In this document: positions 25,058-33,134 of the stretch, piece by piece
Layout: every line of letters begins with the position of its first letter
Position numbering within the stretch: the first letter of the stretch is position 1
NCBI GenBank assembly: GCA_019634165.1
Contig: JAHQVT010000002.1
Coordinates: 231,230-295,229 of the forward strand
From: Rhodospirillales bacterium
Lineage (GTDB): Bacteria; Pseudomonadota; Alphaproteobacteria; Rhodospirillales; Thalassospiraceae
Reading direction: 5' to 3'
Length of the DNA: 64,000 bases
Made by a program: the position numbers and the translations under genes
The notes under the pieces: model-generated
Seen by the model: the letters and a program-made list of their open reading frames with translations, nothing else
Told to the model about the DNA's origin: nothing
Database searches by the model: none

Positions 25058-28000
25058 CTAAGCTTGTTCCGATATGACATTGTTAAGGACTTCAAAGGTC
25101 GCCTTTGCAACATCCACAACCTGTGTTGCCGTATCGATCGCGTCCGACTGGTTGTTCTCACGGCAATGCTCTTCCGAGCGCCGGGCAAGTACAAAGAGCT
25201 TCATCGCACCATGCATCGCAGCCGATGATGCCATGGTATGAGTTTCATGCTCGATCTTGGCAAGGTCTTGGGCCTCGATTGCAGCCTTCAGGTCGGTAAC
25301 ACGGCGCTTGGTATCTTCAATGTAAAGACTAAGAAGTTCTGGCACCAATTCTGGCGCGGTATCTTCTCCAAGTTTCGTAATCACAGAATGATCTAAAAGA
25401 CCCTGCTCATTGGCTGTTTCGGCCTGCTCTACACCTTCCTGTTTGACAGTCTCCACATCTTCACCTGCGGATCGCTGGACAGCCAACAACAGTTGCTGAC
25501 GTGAAACCGGTTTGGTCATGTAGCCATCCATACCGGAATCAAGTACCCGCTGTTTATCCCCTTCCATTGCCAAAGCCGTAAGCGCGATGATTGGAACATT
25601 GCAGTGTGGTGCAGGCATCTCGCGGATAAGACGGGTTGCTTGGAATCCATCCATTTCAGGCATATTTACATCCATCAGAACAACGTCATAGGGCAGCGAT
25701 TTCACGGCCTGAACGGCTTCTTGTCCGTCCATCGCGGTATCTACGCGGTGACCTGCCTTTTCAAGCATCAGCTTGACGATCATACTGTTGGTCGCATTGT
25801 CTTCGGCAACCAGAATACGACAACTGCGTGCGTTATCCGCCATTGTCGGCGCTGTTTCTTCGTCTTCAAGTTCGCTTGGGTCACCTTCTACAAGCGGGAT
25901 GGTAAAGTAGAACGTACTTCCCTCTCCAAGGGTGCTCTTGAAATCAATCATCCCCCCCATCAGCTCAACCAATTCTCGGCAAATTGCAAGCCCCAGTCCC
26001 GTGCCACCAAACTTGCGGGCGTAGCTTGCATCAAGCTGATTGAACTCGACAAACAATTGATCGTGTTTATCTTCGGAAATACCAACACCGGTGTCACTGA
26101 CGGAAAACATAACGCCCTTGGTTGGCTCACCAAACAATGTGTCGACTTTTTTGATCGACATTGACACATGCCCGTGCTCCGTAAATTTTACGGCATTGTT
26201 CGCAAGGTTCAACAAGACCTGCCGAATGCGCCCCAGATCACCAATGATGCATTCGGGTAAATCGGGCGCAATATCGATACTGAAATCAAGCTTCTTGGTT
26301 TCAAGCCGTGGGGTCAGTATCTGACTTATCGGCTCAGTCACTGAGCGCAGGCGCAAGGGCGCGTTTTCAAGTTCCAGCTTACCCGCATCCATTTTCGAAT
26401 AGTCAAGAATGTCGTTCAATATCTGAAGCAGGATATCACCGGATGTTTTCGCTCCACGCACATAGTCACTTTGCTCGATATCCAGCGTGGTATCTTGCAG
26501 CAATCCCAAAATACCCAACACACCATTAAGAGGGGTTCGGATTTCGTGTGTCATCATCGCAAGGAATTCATCCTTGGCTTTGTTGGCAGCTTCTGCACGT
26601 TCACGTGCGCTATGCAAAGCATCGGACTGTTTGCGTTGTTCGGTGATATCGCGAAGATAGGCGACAAATATAACGTCATCGCCAGAACCAGACGCCTCTA
26701 GCGCAAGTTCACAGGGGAACTCGGTCTGATCGCGATGCATCGCAACCACCTCGATCCTTTTGCCCAACAAGGGGCCTTCGCCCGTTTCAAGATAGCGCCG
26801 AATGCCTTGATTGTGCATTTCCCGATAGGCGGGCGGAATAATCAGCGGCCCCATCGGCTTACCCATGACTTCTTCACGCGTATAGCCAAATGTCCGCTCA
26901 GCTCCTGAGTTAAACTCAGTCACACAGCCATTCTTATCAATACAAATAATGCAATCAAGGGCGGCTTCAACGGTGGTTCTCAGGCGCCCTTCGCTTAATC
27001 TGTAGGCCTGCTCACGTTCTTTCAGATCGGTAATATCCATACGAAGGCCAATCACATTCCCACGCGCAGACTTATGTTCTTCAACCCGGATCCAGCGCCC
27101 CGATGACATTCTTATTTCCCGAGACACATTCCCCTGTTGATGTTCACGCAGATACGAATTGATCCATTCTTCTTTCTGATCATCGGGAATATCAAAAACA
27201 CCGGCTTCAAATCCACTGCGCACAAGATCTTCGAACTTGGCACCAATTCTTGGCTCCAACCCAGCGGTTGCTAACAAGCCGGCATATCGACTGTTACACA
27301 GAAGCAATTTGTCATCTTGGTCATAGACACAAAAAGCATCCGGCAAGCTTTCCACCGCATCACGAAGGTTGTGCTCACTATTCATCGCACGGTCGTGACT
27401 TTCCTTTAATCGCTTCGACATCAAGTTAAAGGCATCGACAGTAGAAACCAGAATGCCTTGTTTAGGATGATCAAGCTCAATCCCAACCTCGCCTTCCGCG
27501 ATGCTCCGTGCGGCATCTTCAATTACCGTCAATCCACCTTGAAGCCGCCGCCCCATAACGACTGAAAGAATGATCGTAAGAATAATCACACCGGCGAGTA
27601 GCCCAACGATCAACAGTGTCATCAACGTCATTTGCCGATGAATGGGTGTCAATGAATGGCCGATATGGGCTTCGCCAATCTTTGTGCCTGAAACCTCAAT
27701 CGGGACAAGCTGATTATAAGTCTTTTGCCCTGCAAAGAAGTCAAAGAAGGAGATTTGATCAAGATTGCTGACCCGATAGTCGTCCGACAAAGGCAATGCC
27801 TCGCCTGCTTTCGCAAGAATCCGCCCGTCAGACGTGACAAACTGAATGAAGTCGACATCCGGTCCCTCAGCAATCTGAGCGCTCATCAACATCAGGGTTT
27901 CTTCATCGCCCGCAAGAATCAAATCACTTGAAGCAGCAGTGATCAGCCGTTCTGTTGCATCAGCCCTTTCGCGAAGGTGCGATGTCTCGATATCTATCAG

Positions 28001-28087
28001 CAGGTAAACACCAAGCGGTGCGACAATAATTAGAACCAGTGCTTGGCAAGCAATCCAACCAACGATCATTTTCCGGACAAACGACAT
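25058..28087 (-). CDS. Membrane hybrid histidine kinase with receiver and HPt (SypF-like)
   Basis: 1009-residue sensor. ATG 28087 follows GGAGGAGAA, a strong ribosome-binding site. Order: TM1 (about 5-27), ~120-residue periplasmic domain, TM2 (about 151-177), HAMP, PAS (about 240-340), PAS (about 366-480), HisKA with [12 protein letters not shown] (His about 514), HATPase with [12 protein letters not shown], receiver (phospho-Asp about 806 in [11 protein letters not shown]), and HPt with [14 protein letters not shown] (His about 950). This His-Asp-His chain can feed phosphate to the NtrC-type activator and to the stand-alone receiver next door. Architecture and context resemble SypF/RscS. It carries its own sigma-54 promoter. 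Confidence 0.92.
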   Translation of the reverse strand: MSFVRKMIVGWIACQALVLIIVAPLGVYLLIDIETSHLRERADATERLITAASSDLILAGDEETLMLMSAQIAEGPDVDFIQFVTSDGRILAKAGEALPLSDDYRVSNLDQISFFDFFAGQKTYNQLVPIEVSGTKIGEAHIGHSLTPIHRQMTLMTLLIVGLLAGVIILTIILSVVMGRRLQGGLTVIEDAARSIAEGEVGIELDHPKQGILVSTVDAFNLMSKRLKESHDRAMNSEHNLRDAVESLPDAFCVYDQDDKLLLCNSRYAGLLATAGLEPRIGAKFEDLVRSGFEAGVFDIPDDQKEEWINSYLREHQQGNVSREIRMSSGRWIRVEEHKSARGNVIGLRMDITDLKEREQAYRLSEGRLRTTVEAALDCIICIDKNGCVTEFNSGAERTFGYTREEVMGKPMGPLIIPPAYREMHNQGIRRYLETGEGPLLGKRIEVVAMHRDQTEFPCELALEASGSGDDVIFVAYLRDITEQRKQSDALHSARERAEAANKAKDEFLAMMTHEIRTPLNGVLGILGLLQDTTLDIEQSDYVRGAKTSGDILLQILNDILDYSKMDAGKLELENAPLRLRSVTEPISQILTPRLETKKLDFSIDIAPDLPECIIGDLGRIRQVLLNLANNAVKFTEHGHVSMSIKKVDTLFGEPTKGVMFSVSDTGVGISEDKHDQLFVEFNQLDASYARKFGGTGLGLAICRELVELMGGMIDFKSTLGEGSTFYFTIPLVEGDPSELEDEETAPTMADNARSCRILVAEDNATNSMIVKLMLEKAGHRVDTAMDGQEAVQAVKSLPYDVVLMDVNMPEMDGFQATRLIREMPAPHCNVPIIALTALAMEGDKQRVLDSGMDGYMTKPVSRQQLLLAVQRSAGEDVETVKQEGVEQAETANEQGLLDHSVITKLGEDTAPELVPELLSLYIEDTKRRVTDLKAAIEAQDLAKIEHETHTMASSAAMHGAMKLFVLARRSEEHCRENNQSDAIDTATQVVDVAKATFEVLNNVISEQA

Positions 28088-28172
28088 TTCTCCTCCATGC
28101 GAGCAGCAAGCTCCCGCGACAACTTTCTCATTGGCATATGGTGCTACCAATCAAATTTTTAACGACATTAAT

Positions 28173-28185
28173 TTTCATAATGAGA
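28173..28185. promoter_or_regulatory. TCTCA-N3-TGAGA site overlapping the kinase transcription start
   Basis: TTTCA-TAA-TGAGA (one mismatch) directly downstream of the -12 element and over the predicted start (about 28175). The activator promoter has the same layout, again suggesting autorepression. Confidence 0.5.
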
Positions 28186-28186
28186 T

Positions 28187-28201
28187 GCAAATTTGACGCC
28201 A
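28187..28201 (-). promoter_or_regulatory. Sigma-54 promoter of the hybrid kinase
   Basis: Minus strand TGGCGTCAAATTTGC, exact GG-N10-GC. Predicted start near 28175, leaving an 88-nt leader before ATG 28087. Confidence 0.78.
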
Positions 28202-28482
28202 CTTATCCGGCTTAATTGGAAATCGTGACTACTTTTAAGTTCAAAGCCCAGAAAGGATGCATATTAAGGCTAACGTTCCAATGCTGGCTGCATCCGGCTT
28301 TTTGACCATATTGGCTTGCAGTATGAGACTCATTTTGACGATCAACCCAAAGGTCTGACATGTCAGCCGTACAATTCGAATACCTTCGGTGAATTCGATC
28401 TGACTACAGGTTTGGACACAAACCCTTTGCCAAATCCGGCTATTTCCCGCCATAAATCTTCTCATCAGATACGCCAGATTCC
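28202..28482. other. Non-coding stretch between kinase promoter and receiver gene
   Basis: Together with the kinase leader this is about 395 bp without a convincing gene. It contains the degenerate activator site at 28316-28340. At 28469-28500 there is a hairpin ATACGCCAG / CTGGCGTAT followed on the plus strand by TTTTTTC, partly inside the 3' end of the minus-strand receiver gene. No plus-strand gene ends there, so a small plus-strand RNA or an antisense blocker is possible. I see no sigma-54 element for a plus transcript. Confidence 0.45.
28316..28328. promoter_or_regulatory. Degenerate TCTCA-N3-TGAGA site upstream of the kinase promoter
   Basis: TTGCA-GTA-TGAGA (two mismatches), centred 122 bp from the kinase -24 GG. 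A further half-like site, ACTCA-TTT-TGACG, overlaps it by one base at 28328-28340. Weak alone; supported by position and phasing. Confidence 0.4.
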
Positions 28483-28866
28483 CTAAAGAACCTGGCGTAT
28501 TTTTTCTGATATCTCGGATAAACGGACGGGCTTGGTCAAATAGTCAACCGCACCATTCGCAAGGCAGTCCTCAATCTCGCCGACCCGGTTTCGTGCGGTC
28601 ATCATGACAACAGGAATGTCACAGGTATCGGGATCGTCCTTTAGGTTTTGCAAGACGTCAAACCCTGACAAATCGTCCGATAGCCCCCAATCAAGCAGTA
28701 TTAAGTCTGGGTGTTCGCGAATGGCAGCTTTTATACCATTTGCGCCACTTACTGCTGAAATAACCCGTAGCTTTTCATGACGTGTCAAACGGTGCGTAAT
28801 CAAATTGATCAATACATGATCGTCTTCAATTACGAGTACCGATTGTCGTTTTTTGAAATCAAACAT
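28483..28866 (-). CDS. Stand-alone receiver domain response regulator
   Basis: 127-residue single receiver with acidic pair EDD (about 15-17), phospho-Asp in LILLDWGLSDDLSG, conserved Thr in MMTA and Lys in LTKPV. There is no output domain, so it should act as a phosphate shuttle or by protein contact, in the manner of CheY or Spo0F. It has its own sigma-54 promoter divergent from glmM. A likely phosphodonor is the HPt of the hybrid kinase encoded downstream on the same strand. Confidence 0.9.
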   Translation of the reverse strand: MFDFKKRQSVLVIEDDHVLINLITHRLTRHEKLRVISAVSGANGIKAAIREHPDLILLDWGLSDDLSGFDVLQNLKDDPDTCDIPVVMMTARNRVGEIEDCLANGAVDYLTKPVRLSEISEKIRQVL

Positions 28867-28902
28867 GGCTATCCTTTCTTAGCGTGTGATCCCAGACAAG
28901 CA

Positions 28903-28917
28903 GCAAAGACCGTGCCG
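28903..28917 (-). promoter_or_regulatory. Sigma-54 promoter of the stand-alone receiver gene
   Basis: Minus strand CGGCACGGTCTTTGC, near-consensus with exact spacing. Predicted start about 28891, 25 nt before the ATG. The perfect palindrome at 28946-28958 is centred 36 bp upstream. Confidence 0.82.
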
Positions 28918-28945
28918 ATTAACCAACGACATTCTGAGAATTTTC

Positions 28946-28958
28946 TCTCATTTTGAGA
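28946..28958. promoter_or_regulatory. TCTCA-N3-TGAGA activator site (perfect copy) between receiver and glmM
   Basis: TCTCA-TTT-TGAGA, centred 36 bp from the minus promoter and 70 bp from the plus (glmM) promoter. An additional TGAGA half-site lies at 28935-28939. Confidence 0.78.
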
Positions 28959-29020
28959 GGCATTTTGAAGGCTGTGCGTCCGACACACTGAAAACCACCA
29001 GAATCCCGCGCGGCACAGCC

Positions 29021-29035
29021 CGGCAAGCCGTTTGC
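29021..29035 (+). promoter_or_regulatory. Sigma-54 promoter of the glmM operon
   Basis: CGGCAAGCCGTTTGC, exact GG-N10-GC. Predicted start about 29047, 25 nt before the glmM ATG. Confidence 0.82.
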
Positions 29036-29071
29036 ATGGAAGGGGCAAACAGAACCAAAAGGATTAACCAG

Positions 29072-30418
29072 ATGTCCAAGATGTTTCGAACCGACGGTAT
29101 TCGTGGCCGTGCCAACACCGCACCAATCACCCCCGACATTATGCTTTTGGTCGGGATGGCTGCAGGCATTCATTTGTCCAAGGGTGTTCCGGGCGGAAAA
29201 GTCCTGATTGCCAAAGACACAAGACAGTCAGGCTACATGATTGAAAGCGCGTTGACCGCAGGTTTGACCGCAGTTGGACTTTCGCCGGTCTTGGTTGGTC
29301 CTTTGCCGACCCCGGCCGTTTCGATGTTGACCCGGTCAATGCGTGCTGCATTCGGGATCATGATCACCGCGTCCCACAATCCGTTTCATGACAATGGCAT
29401 CAAACTGTTCGGCGCGGACGGCTATAAAATCTGCAAAGACGACGTCAATGTTATCGAAAAACTGATCCAGTCACCGCTGACGGAACATTTGTCGTGTCCT
29501 TCCCAACTCGGTCGTGCGACCCGCTTGGAGGATGCCCGTGGTCGGTATGTTGAATGGGTCAAACAATCCTTCCCGCGTGATTTACGCTTGGACGGCCTAA
29601 AGATCGTGGTCGACTGTGCGAATGGTGCGGGCTATCGCGTTGCCCCAGAAGTTCTGTACGAACTCGGTGCCGAAGTCATTGCTATTGGCACAACCCCGAA
29701 CGGCATCAACATCAATGACGGATACGGTGCGACCTGTCCGCAACGTCTTCGCAGTGAAGTCATTTTGAATGGTGCCGATATTGGTATCGCACTTGATGGC
29801 GACGGCGACCGTCTGATTGTGTCTGACGAAAATGGTGGCTTGGTCGATGGCGATCAAATCATGGCGCTCATAGCAGATCGCTGGCACCGCGACGGCCGCC
29901 TGAAAGGAAACGGCATCGCCGCAACCATCATGTCGAATATGGGGCTAGAACGCTTCCTGACTGGCAAGGAAATCAATTTAACCCGGACACCTGTTGGCGA
30001 CAGTCATGTTGTCGAAGCCATGCGCCGCAATAACTTTAATGTCGGCGGCGAAGTTTCAGGTCACCTGATCTTTGGTCATAGTGCCACCACGGGTGACGGT
30101 CTTTCGGCTGCACTTCATCTTTTGGCCGAATTGGTCCGTGAACAGCGACCGGCATCAGAAATGTGCCAGGTGTTTTCGCCGTTCCCACAGGTGCTTCACA
30201 ATTTGCCGTTCAAAGGAAAGTCACCCCTGAGCAATACAAAACTCAAGAAGCAACTTAGCGAACTTGAGAAAACCATCGGGCCATCAGGACGCCTGTTGAT
30301 CCGGGAATCCGGCACCGAACCATTGATCCGGGTTATGGTAGAAGGAGACGATATTGGCGCAGTAAATACCTATGTTCGTCAGGCCACAGATTTGATCGCA
30401 GCAACCAGACAGGCATAA
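29072..30418 (+). CDS. glmM: Phosphoglucosamine mutase
   Basis: 448-residue cytoplasmic enzyme converting glucosamine-6-phosphate to glucosamine-1-phosphate on the way to UDP-GlcNAc. The frame is open from 28886, but ATG 29072 follows AAAGGAT and begins MSKMFRTDGIRGRAN, the GlmM N-terminus. Catalytic phosphoserine about 101 in TASHNPFHDNGIKLFG; Mg loop DGDGDR; sugar loop GGEVSGH; phosphate site RESGTEPLIRVMVEG. It is placed under a sigma-54 promoter with the polysaccharide regulators, so it probably serves as a dedicated copy boosting amino-sugar precursors. Confidence 0.95.
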   Translation: MSKMFRTDGIRGRANTAPITPDIMLLVGMAAGIHLSKGVPGGKVLIAKDTRQSGYMIESALTAGLTAVGLSPVLVGPLPTPAVSMLTRSMRAAFGIMITASHNPFHDNGIKLFGADGYKICKDDVNVIEKLIQSPLTEHLSCPSQLGRATRLEDARGRYVEWVKQSFPRDLRLDGLKIVVDCANGAGYRVAPEVLYELGAEVIAIGTTPNGININDGYGATCPQRLRSEVILNGADIGIALDGDGDRLIVSDENGGLVDGDQIMALIADRWHRDGRLKGNGIAATIMSNMGLERFLTGKEINLTRTPVGDSHVVEAMRRNNFNVGGEVSGHLIFGHSATTGDGLSAALHLLAELVREQRPASEMCQVFSPFPQVLHNLPFKGKSPLSNTKLKKQLSELEKTIGPSGRLLIRESGTEPLIRVMVEGDDIGAVNTYVRQATDLIAATRQA

Positions 30419-30419
30419 G

Positions 30420-31877
30420 ATGGCGCAGCAACTCTTTGACTTAGAACTAACACCAGACTTCGAGGCGCCGAGGCATGCGCGCGAGATGTTGGCACCTGTT
30501 CTTGAACGCCTTTCTCTTGGGGCTGCAAAAACCAATGGGATTTTGCTGTCTATCAGCGAGGTGCTTGTTAACCTTGTCAAACATTCCGATCCCAAACCAA
30601 CCAAGGTATGGTTACGGCTGCGTCAAACAACAACCACTGTTACGCTTGAGATTGAAGATAACGGTGGCAGCTTTGATGGGTTCACAGACCGAACGACACG
30701 TCGTGATGTGCAACTTGGCGAAGACGGGATGGGATTGGCATTGCTGGCCACATATTGCCCTGATCCGGTTTATATCGCAGGTCCAACCAATATTGTGCGG
30801 TTAAATCTCAACACGTCCGCCCGCACTCATATTCTTTTGATTGATGATGATGCCAGTCAACGACGCATCCTTGGTCACTATCTTTCGGATCGGTATCACG
30901 TCACCGAATGCACGTCAGTCGACGAAGCCATCGTCGCAATTGAAAATGATCAGCCAGACCTAATCCTAAGTGATCTGTGTATGCCCGGGAAAACTGGGCT
31001 TGATTTGTGTGAAGTCCTCCATAGCCGGGAAAACACCGAACTCATCCCGCTAATTTTCCTTTCGGGTCGCCAAAACGAATTTCTGCTATCCGAATTGTTC
31101 CGATCCCCGATTGACGCATTCTTATCCAAACCTGTTTCTAAGGTTGACCTTCTTGATGAAATCGAACGGGTTTTAAACCGTACTGAGTTCATCCGAGATC
31201 GACTGGGCGACCGGTTAGGACAGGAATTCTCTGATCTTCTTGCACCAAGCCTGCCTGAAAAAATGGGCCCGTGGCGGTGCCTTGTCAAAAGCAGACCCGC
31301 AGCATCAGGCGGCGGCGACGTCGTTTTACACCATCAGGCCGATGACGGGCATTTGGTGCTGTTTGCTGATCTGATGGGGCATGGAGAACAGGCAAAATTC
31401 TTTAGCCATGTTCTCGCTGGCTATATGCATGGTGTCCTTGCTGGAAACACCAATAATCAGGCACCCGGTAAGATCCTGGACGCGCTATCAGAAGTAATGG
31501 TTTCAGACAGAATTCTTTCGAAAACCATCCTAACCGCACAGGCTGTTTATCTATCAAATCAAGGAAAGGTCGTCATCGCAACCGGCGGACATCCGTTTCC
31601 GTTCCTCGACGACACCCCCCTTGATGTTTCAGGGCCACTGCCCGGTTTGATGCCTGATACACGGTATGAAGAGCACTCCTTTAACCTCTCTGTCGGGCAA
31701 AGATTGACACTTTACTCCGATGGCGTACTCGAAAACCGGACGGGTCTTTCGCTTGAAGCATCAATTGCAAAGGGCCTTAGCAAACCAATAGACCAAATGG
31801 CGCGTACAATCTTTGAGGGCAGCTCAGACTGTGATGATGGAACCGTCGCAATAATGGAGTTCAGCAATGAGTACTGA
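30420..31877 (+). CDS. Anti-sigma-kinase / receiver / PP2C phosphatase fusion (SypE-like)
   Basis: 485-residue cytoplasmic switch protein. Residues 1-130: RsbW-type HATPase with N-box SEVLVNLVKHS and G-boxes EDNGGSFD and GEDGMGLAL. Residues 138-255: receiver with DDD and phospho-Asp in LILSDLCMPGKTG. Residues 290-480: SpoIIE/PP2C phosphatase with metal residues in GGGDVV, FADLMGHGE and CDDGTVAIM. Kinase and phosphatase for the same STAS serine in one protein, toggled by a receiver, is the architecture of V. fischeri SypE. It overlaps the STAS gene by 11 bp and follows glmM by 1 bp. Confidence 0.92.
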   Translation: MAQQLFDLELTPDFEAPRHAREMLAPVLERLSLGAAKTNGILLSISEVLVNLVKHSDPKPTKVWLRLRQTTTTVTLEIEDNGGSFDGFTDRTTRRDVQLGEDGMGLALLATYCPDPVYIAGPTNIVRLNLNTSARTHILLIDDDASQRRILGHYLSDRYHVTECTSVDEAIVAIENDQPDLILSDLCMPGKTGLDLCEVLHSRENTELIPLIFLSGRQNEFLLSELFRSPIDAFLSKPVSKVDLLDEIERVLNRTEFIRDRLGDRLGQEFSDLLAPSLPEKMGPWRCLVKSRPAASGGGDVVLHHQADDGHLVLFADLMGHGEQAKFFSHVLAGYMHGVLAGNTNNQAPGKILDALSEVMVSDRILSKTILTAQAVYLSNQGKVVIATGGHPFPFLDDTPLDVSGPLPGLMPDTRYEEHSFNLSVGQRLTLYSDGVLENRTGLSLEASIAKGLSKPIDQMARTIFEGSSDCDDGTVAIMEFSNEY

Positions 31878-32133
31878 AACCATCTCATTACCCGACAATT
31901 TTGATTCTGCAAACGCCTTGGATTTCCGATCGGCCATTCCTGATGGCACGACGACACTGATCATTGATTTCAAAGAAACGCACTTCGTTGACAGTGCTGG
32001 CATCGGAACGATGGTATTTTGGCTGCGCGACCTGCAGAAATCTGATGGAAAGATTGTTCTCGCGAACCTTACAGGTCAACCCAAAGACATCGTCGAAATG
32101 GTCGGCCTTAATAAACTGGTCGAAGTCCAATAA
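31867..32133 (+). CDS. STAS-domain anti-sigma-factor-antagonist-like protein (1)
   Basis: 88-residue single STAS domain. The phosphorylatable serine is in FVDSAGIGTMVFWLRD (about residue 41). It is encoded overlapping its likely kinase/phosphatase and is therefore the first candidate for the switch protein. A second STAS protein heads the export operon at 35653-35955. Confidence 0.9.
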   Translation: MSTETISLPDNFDSANALDFRSAIPDGTTTLIIDFKETHFVDSAGIGTMVFWLRDLQKSDGKIVLANLTGQPKDIVEMVGLNKLVEVQ

Positions 32134-32164
32134 GCCAAACAAGGCTAACAGCAGATCACAAGAC

Positions 32165-32210
32165 AATGAACAAGGGCCCAGATGTAAAAGCATCTGGGCC
32201 CTTGTTCATT
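32165..32210. terminator. Large perfect inverted repeat, bidirectional terminator
   Basis: Twenty-base perfect arms AATGAACAAGGGCCCAGATG and its complement around a 6-nt loop (TAAAAG), between two convergent operons (glmM and export). The T-content after the stem is modest (TTGTTCATTTC lies within and after the arm), but symmetry and position indicate termination on both strands. The 32211-32421 stretch after it shows no gene. Confidence 0.8.
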
Positions 32211-32421
32211 TCGAGAAGCTTCCACTTTTACTGCAACCCCGACCTTAACCCCAGCGGGGCATCCGGACAGATGATTTCAAACCGGTAAAATAATAAAGAT
32301 GGCGCTCTCTCAAACGACTGCAGAAAGGGCTTTAAGCCCCCCACAACGGATACGCACCCTTCGACGGGTTAGGTGCCAGCCCCCATGCAACAACACGTAA
32401 TAAGTTAAATGAATATGATCC

Positions 32422-33132
32422 CTAGATCACTTGATTAAGCAGCGAGGATCGACGGATAACGCCGCGCAATTTTTCCATTGTCTTTGGTGCAAACCGATCA
32501 AGCCGACGCGTTTCACGCATTAACTCCGCAGCAAGTCCCGGCGCGTTCATGTCGTTCATAACACTGCCGAGAATACGCGCCCCGGCACGATCAAGCCGAT
32601 CCCGTGCTTCAATGACATTCACTTCACGGGTCCTACCGGAACGAACCACCAGCACCGTCCCAGAACAGGCGGCACAAACAACTTCGGGCGGGATGTTCCC
32701 ACGGTTACGCTTGGTAAGTGACGAGGTATCAGCAATGACAACTTCGTAATCCTTATGCCATTGAGCAATCTGAGCACTAAGCTGAGAAACCTCGCGAAAT
32801 GCCCAAGCATCAACGGTACAACTTGGCGCAGGCAAAGCATAAAGCCGCGTTGATCCGAGCGGATGTATCGCATCAACCGCGCTGTCTGATCCCGGCTGCC
32901 AAGTTTTACTGACCAGCGCAAGACGCGCCCCAACGGATGGCGTTGCCATATTAAAGTCAACCAACAGGGTTTTCTTACCTGCTGCTGCGGTACGCCGGGC
33001 AAGGGCATAAGCGATTGTCGATGAACCCTCCCCCGGCTTTGCTGCTGTCACGCCAATAGACTGGAAACCTGCGGCAACTGTTCGCCCATAAAGCTCTTCA
33101 ACTTCTGAGTATTGAATGGGTATCTGACGCAT
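32422..33132 (-). CDS. CpsD/BY-kinase-like P-loop ATPase with degenerate Walker A
   Basis: 236 residues, fold of the cytoplasmic ATPase half of bacterial tyrosine kinases that pair with Wzz-type co-polymerases (SypD position). The expected PGEGKST is PGEGSST, so the invariant Lys is Ser. The second motif KTLLVDFNMATPSVG is present, and Walker B is in VVIADTSS. The C-terminal tyrosine cluster is missing. It is probably a non-kinase structural partner. TTG 33138 is an alternative start; ATG 33132 lies just after the stop of the export gene, giving tight coupling. Confidence 0.82.
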   Translation of the reverse strand: MRQIPIQYSEVEELYGRTVAAGFQSIGVTAAKPGEGSSTIAYALARRTAAAGKKTLLVDFNMATPSVGARLALVSKTWQPGSDSAVDAIHPLGSTRLYALPAPSCTVDAWAFREVSQLSAQIAQWHKDYEVVIADTSSLTKRNRGNIPPEVVCAACSGTVLVVRSGRTREVNVIEARDRLDRAGARILGSVMNDMNAPGLAAELMRETRRLDRFAPKTMEKLRGVIRRSSLLNQVI

Positions 33133-33134
33133 GA

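Noticed and set aside
28141..28160. A sigma-54-like element (TGGTAGCACCATATGCC, minus strand) close to the kinase start
   Set aside because: GG to GC spacing is 11, not 10. The element at 28187-28201 has exact spacing and a perfect TTGC.
28469..28500. Hairpin as terminator of the minus-strand receiver gene
   Set aside because: The T-run lies on the plus-strand side; on the minus strand the stem is followed by CTGATGAG, so it does not fit that gene.
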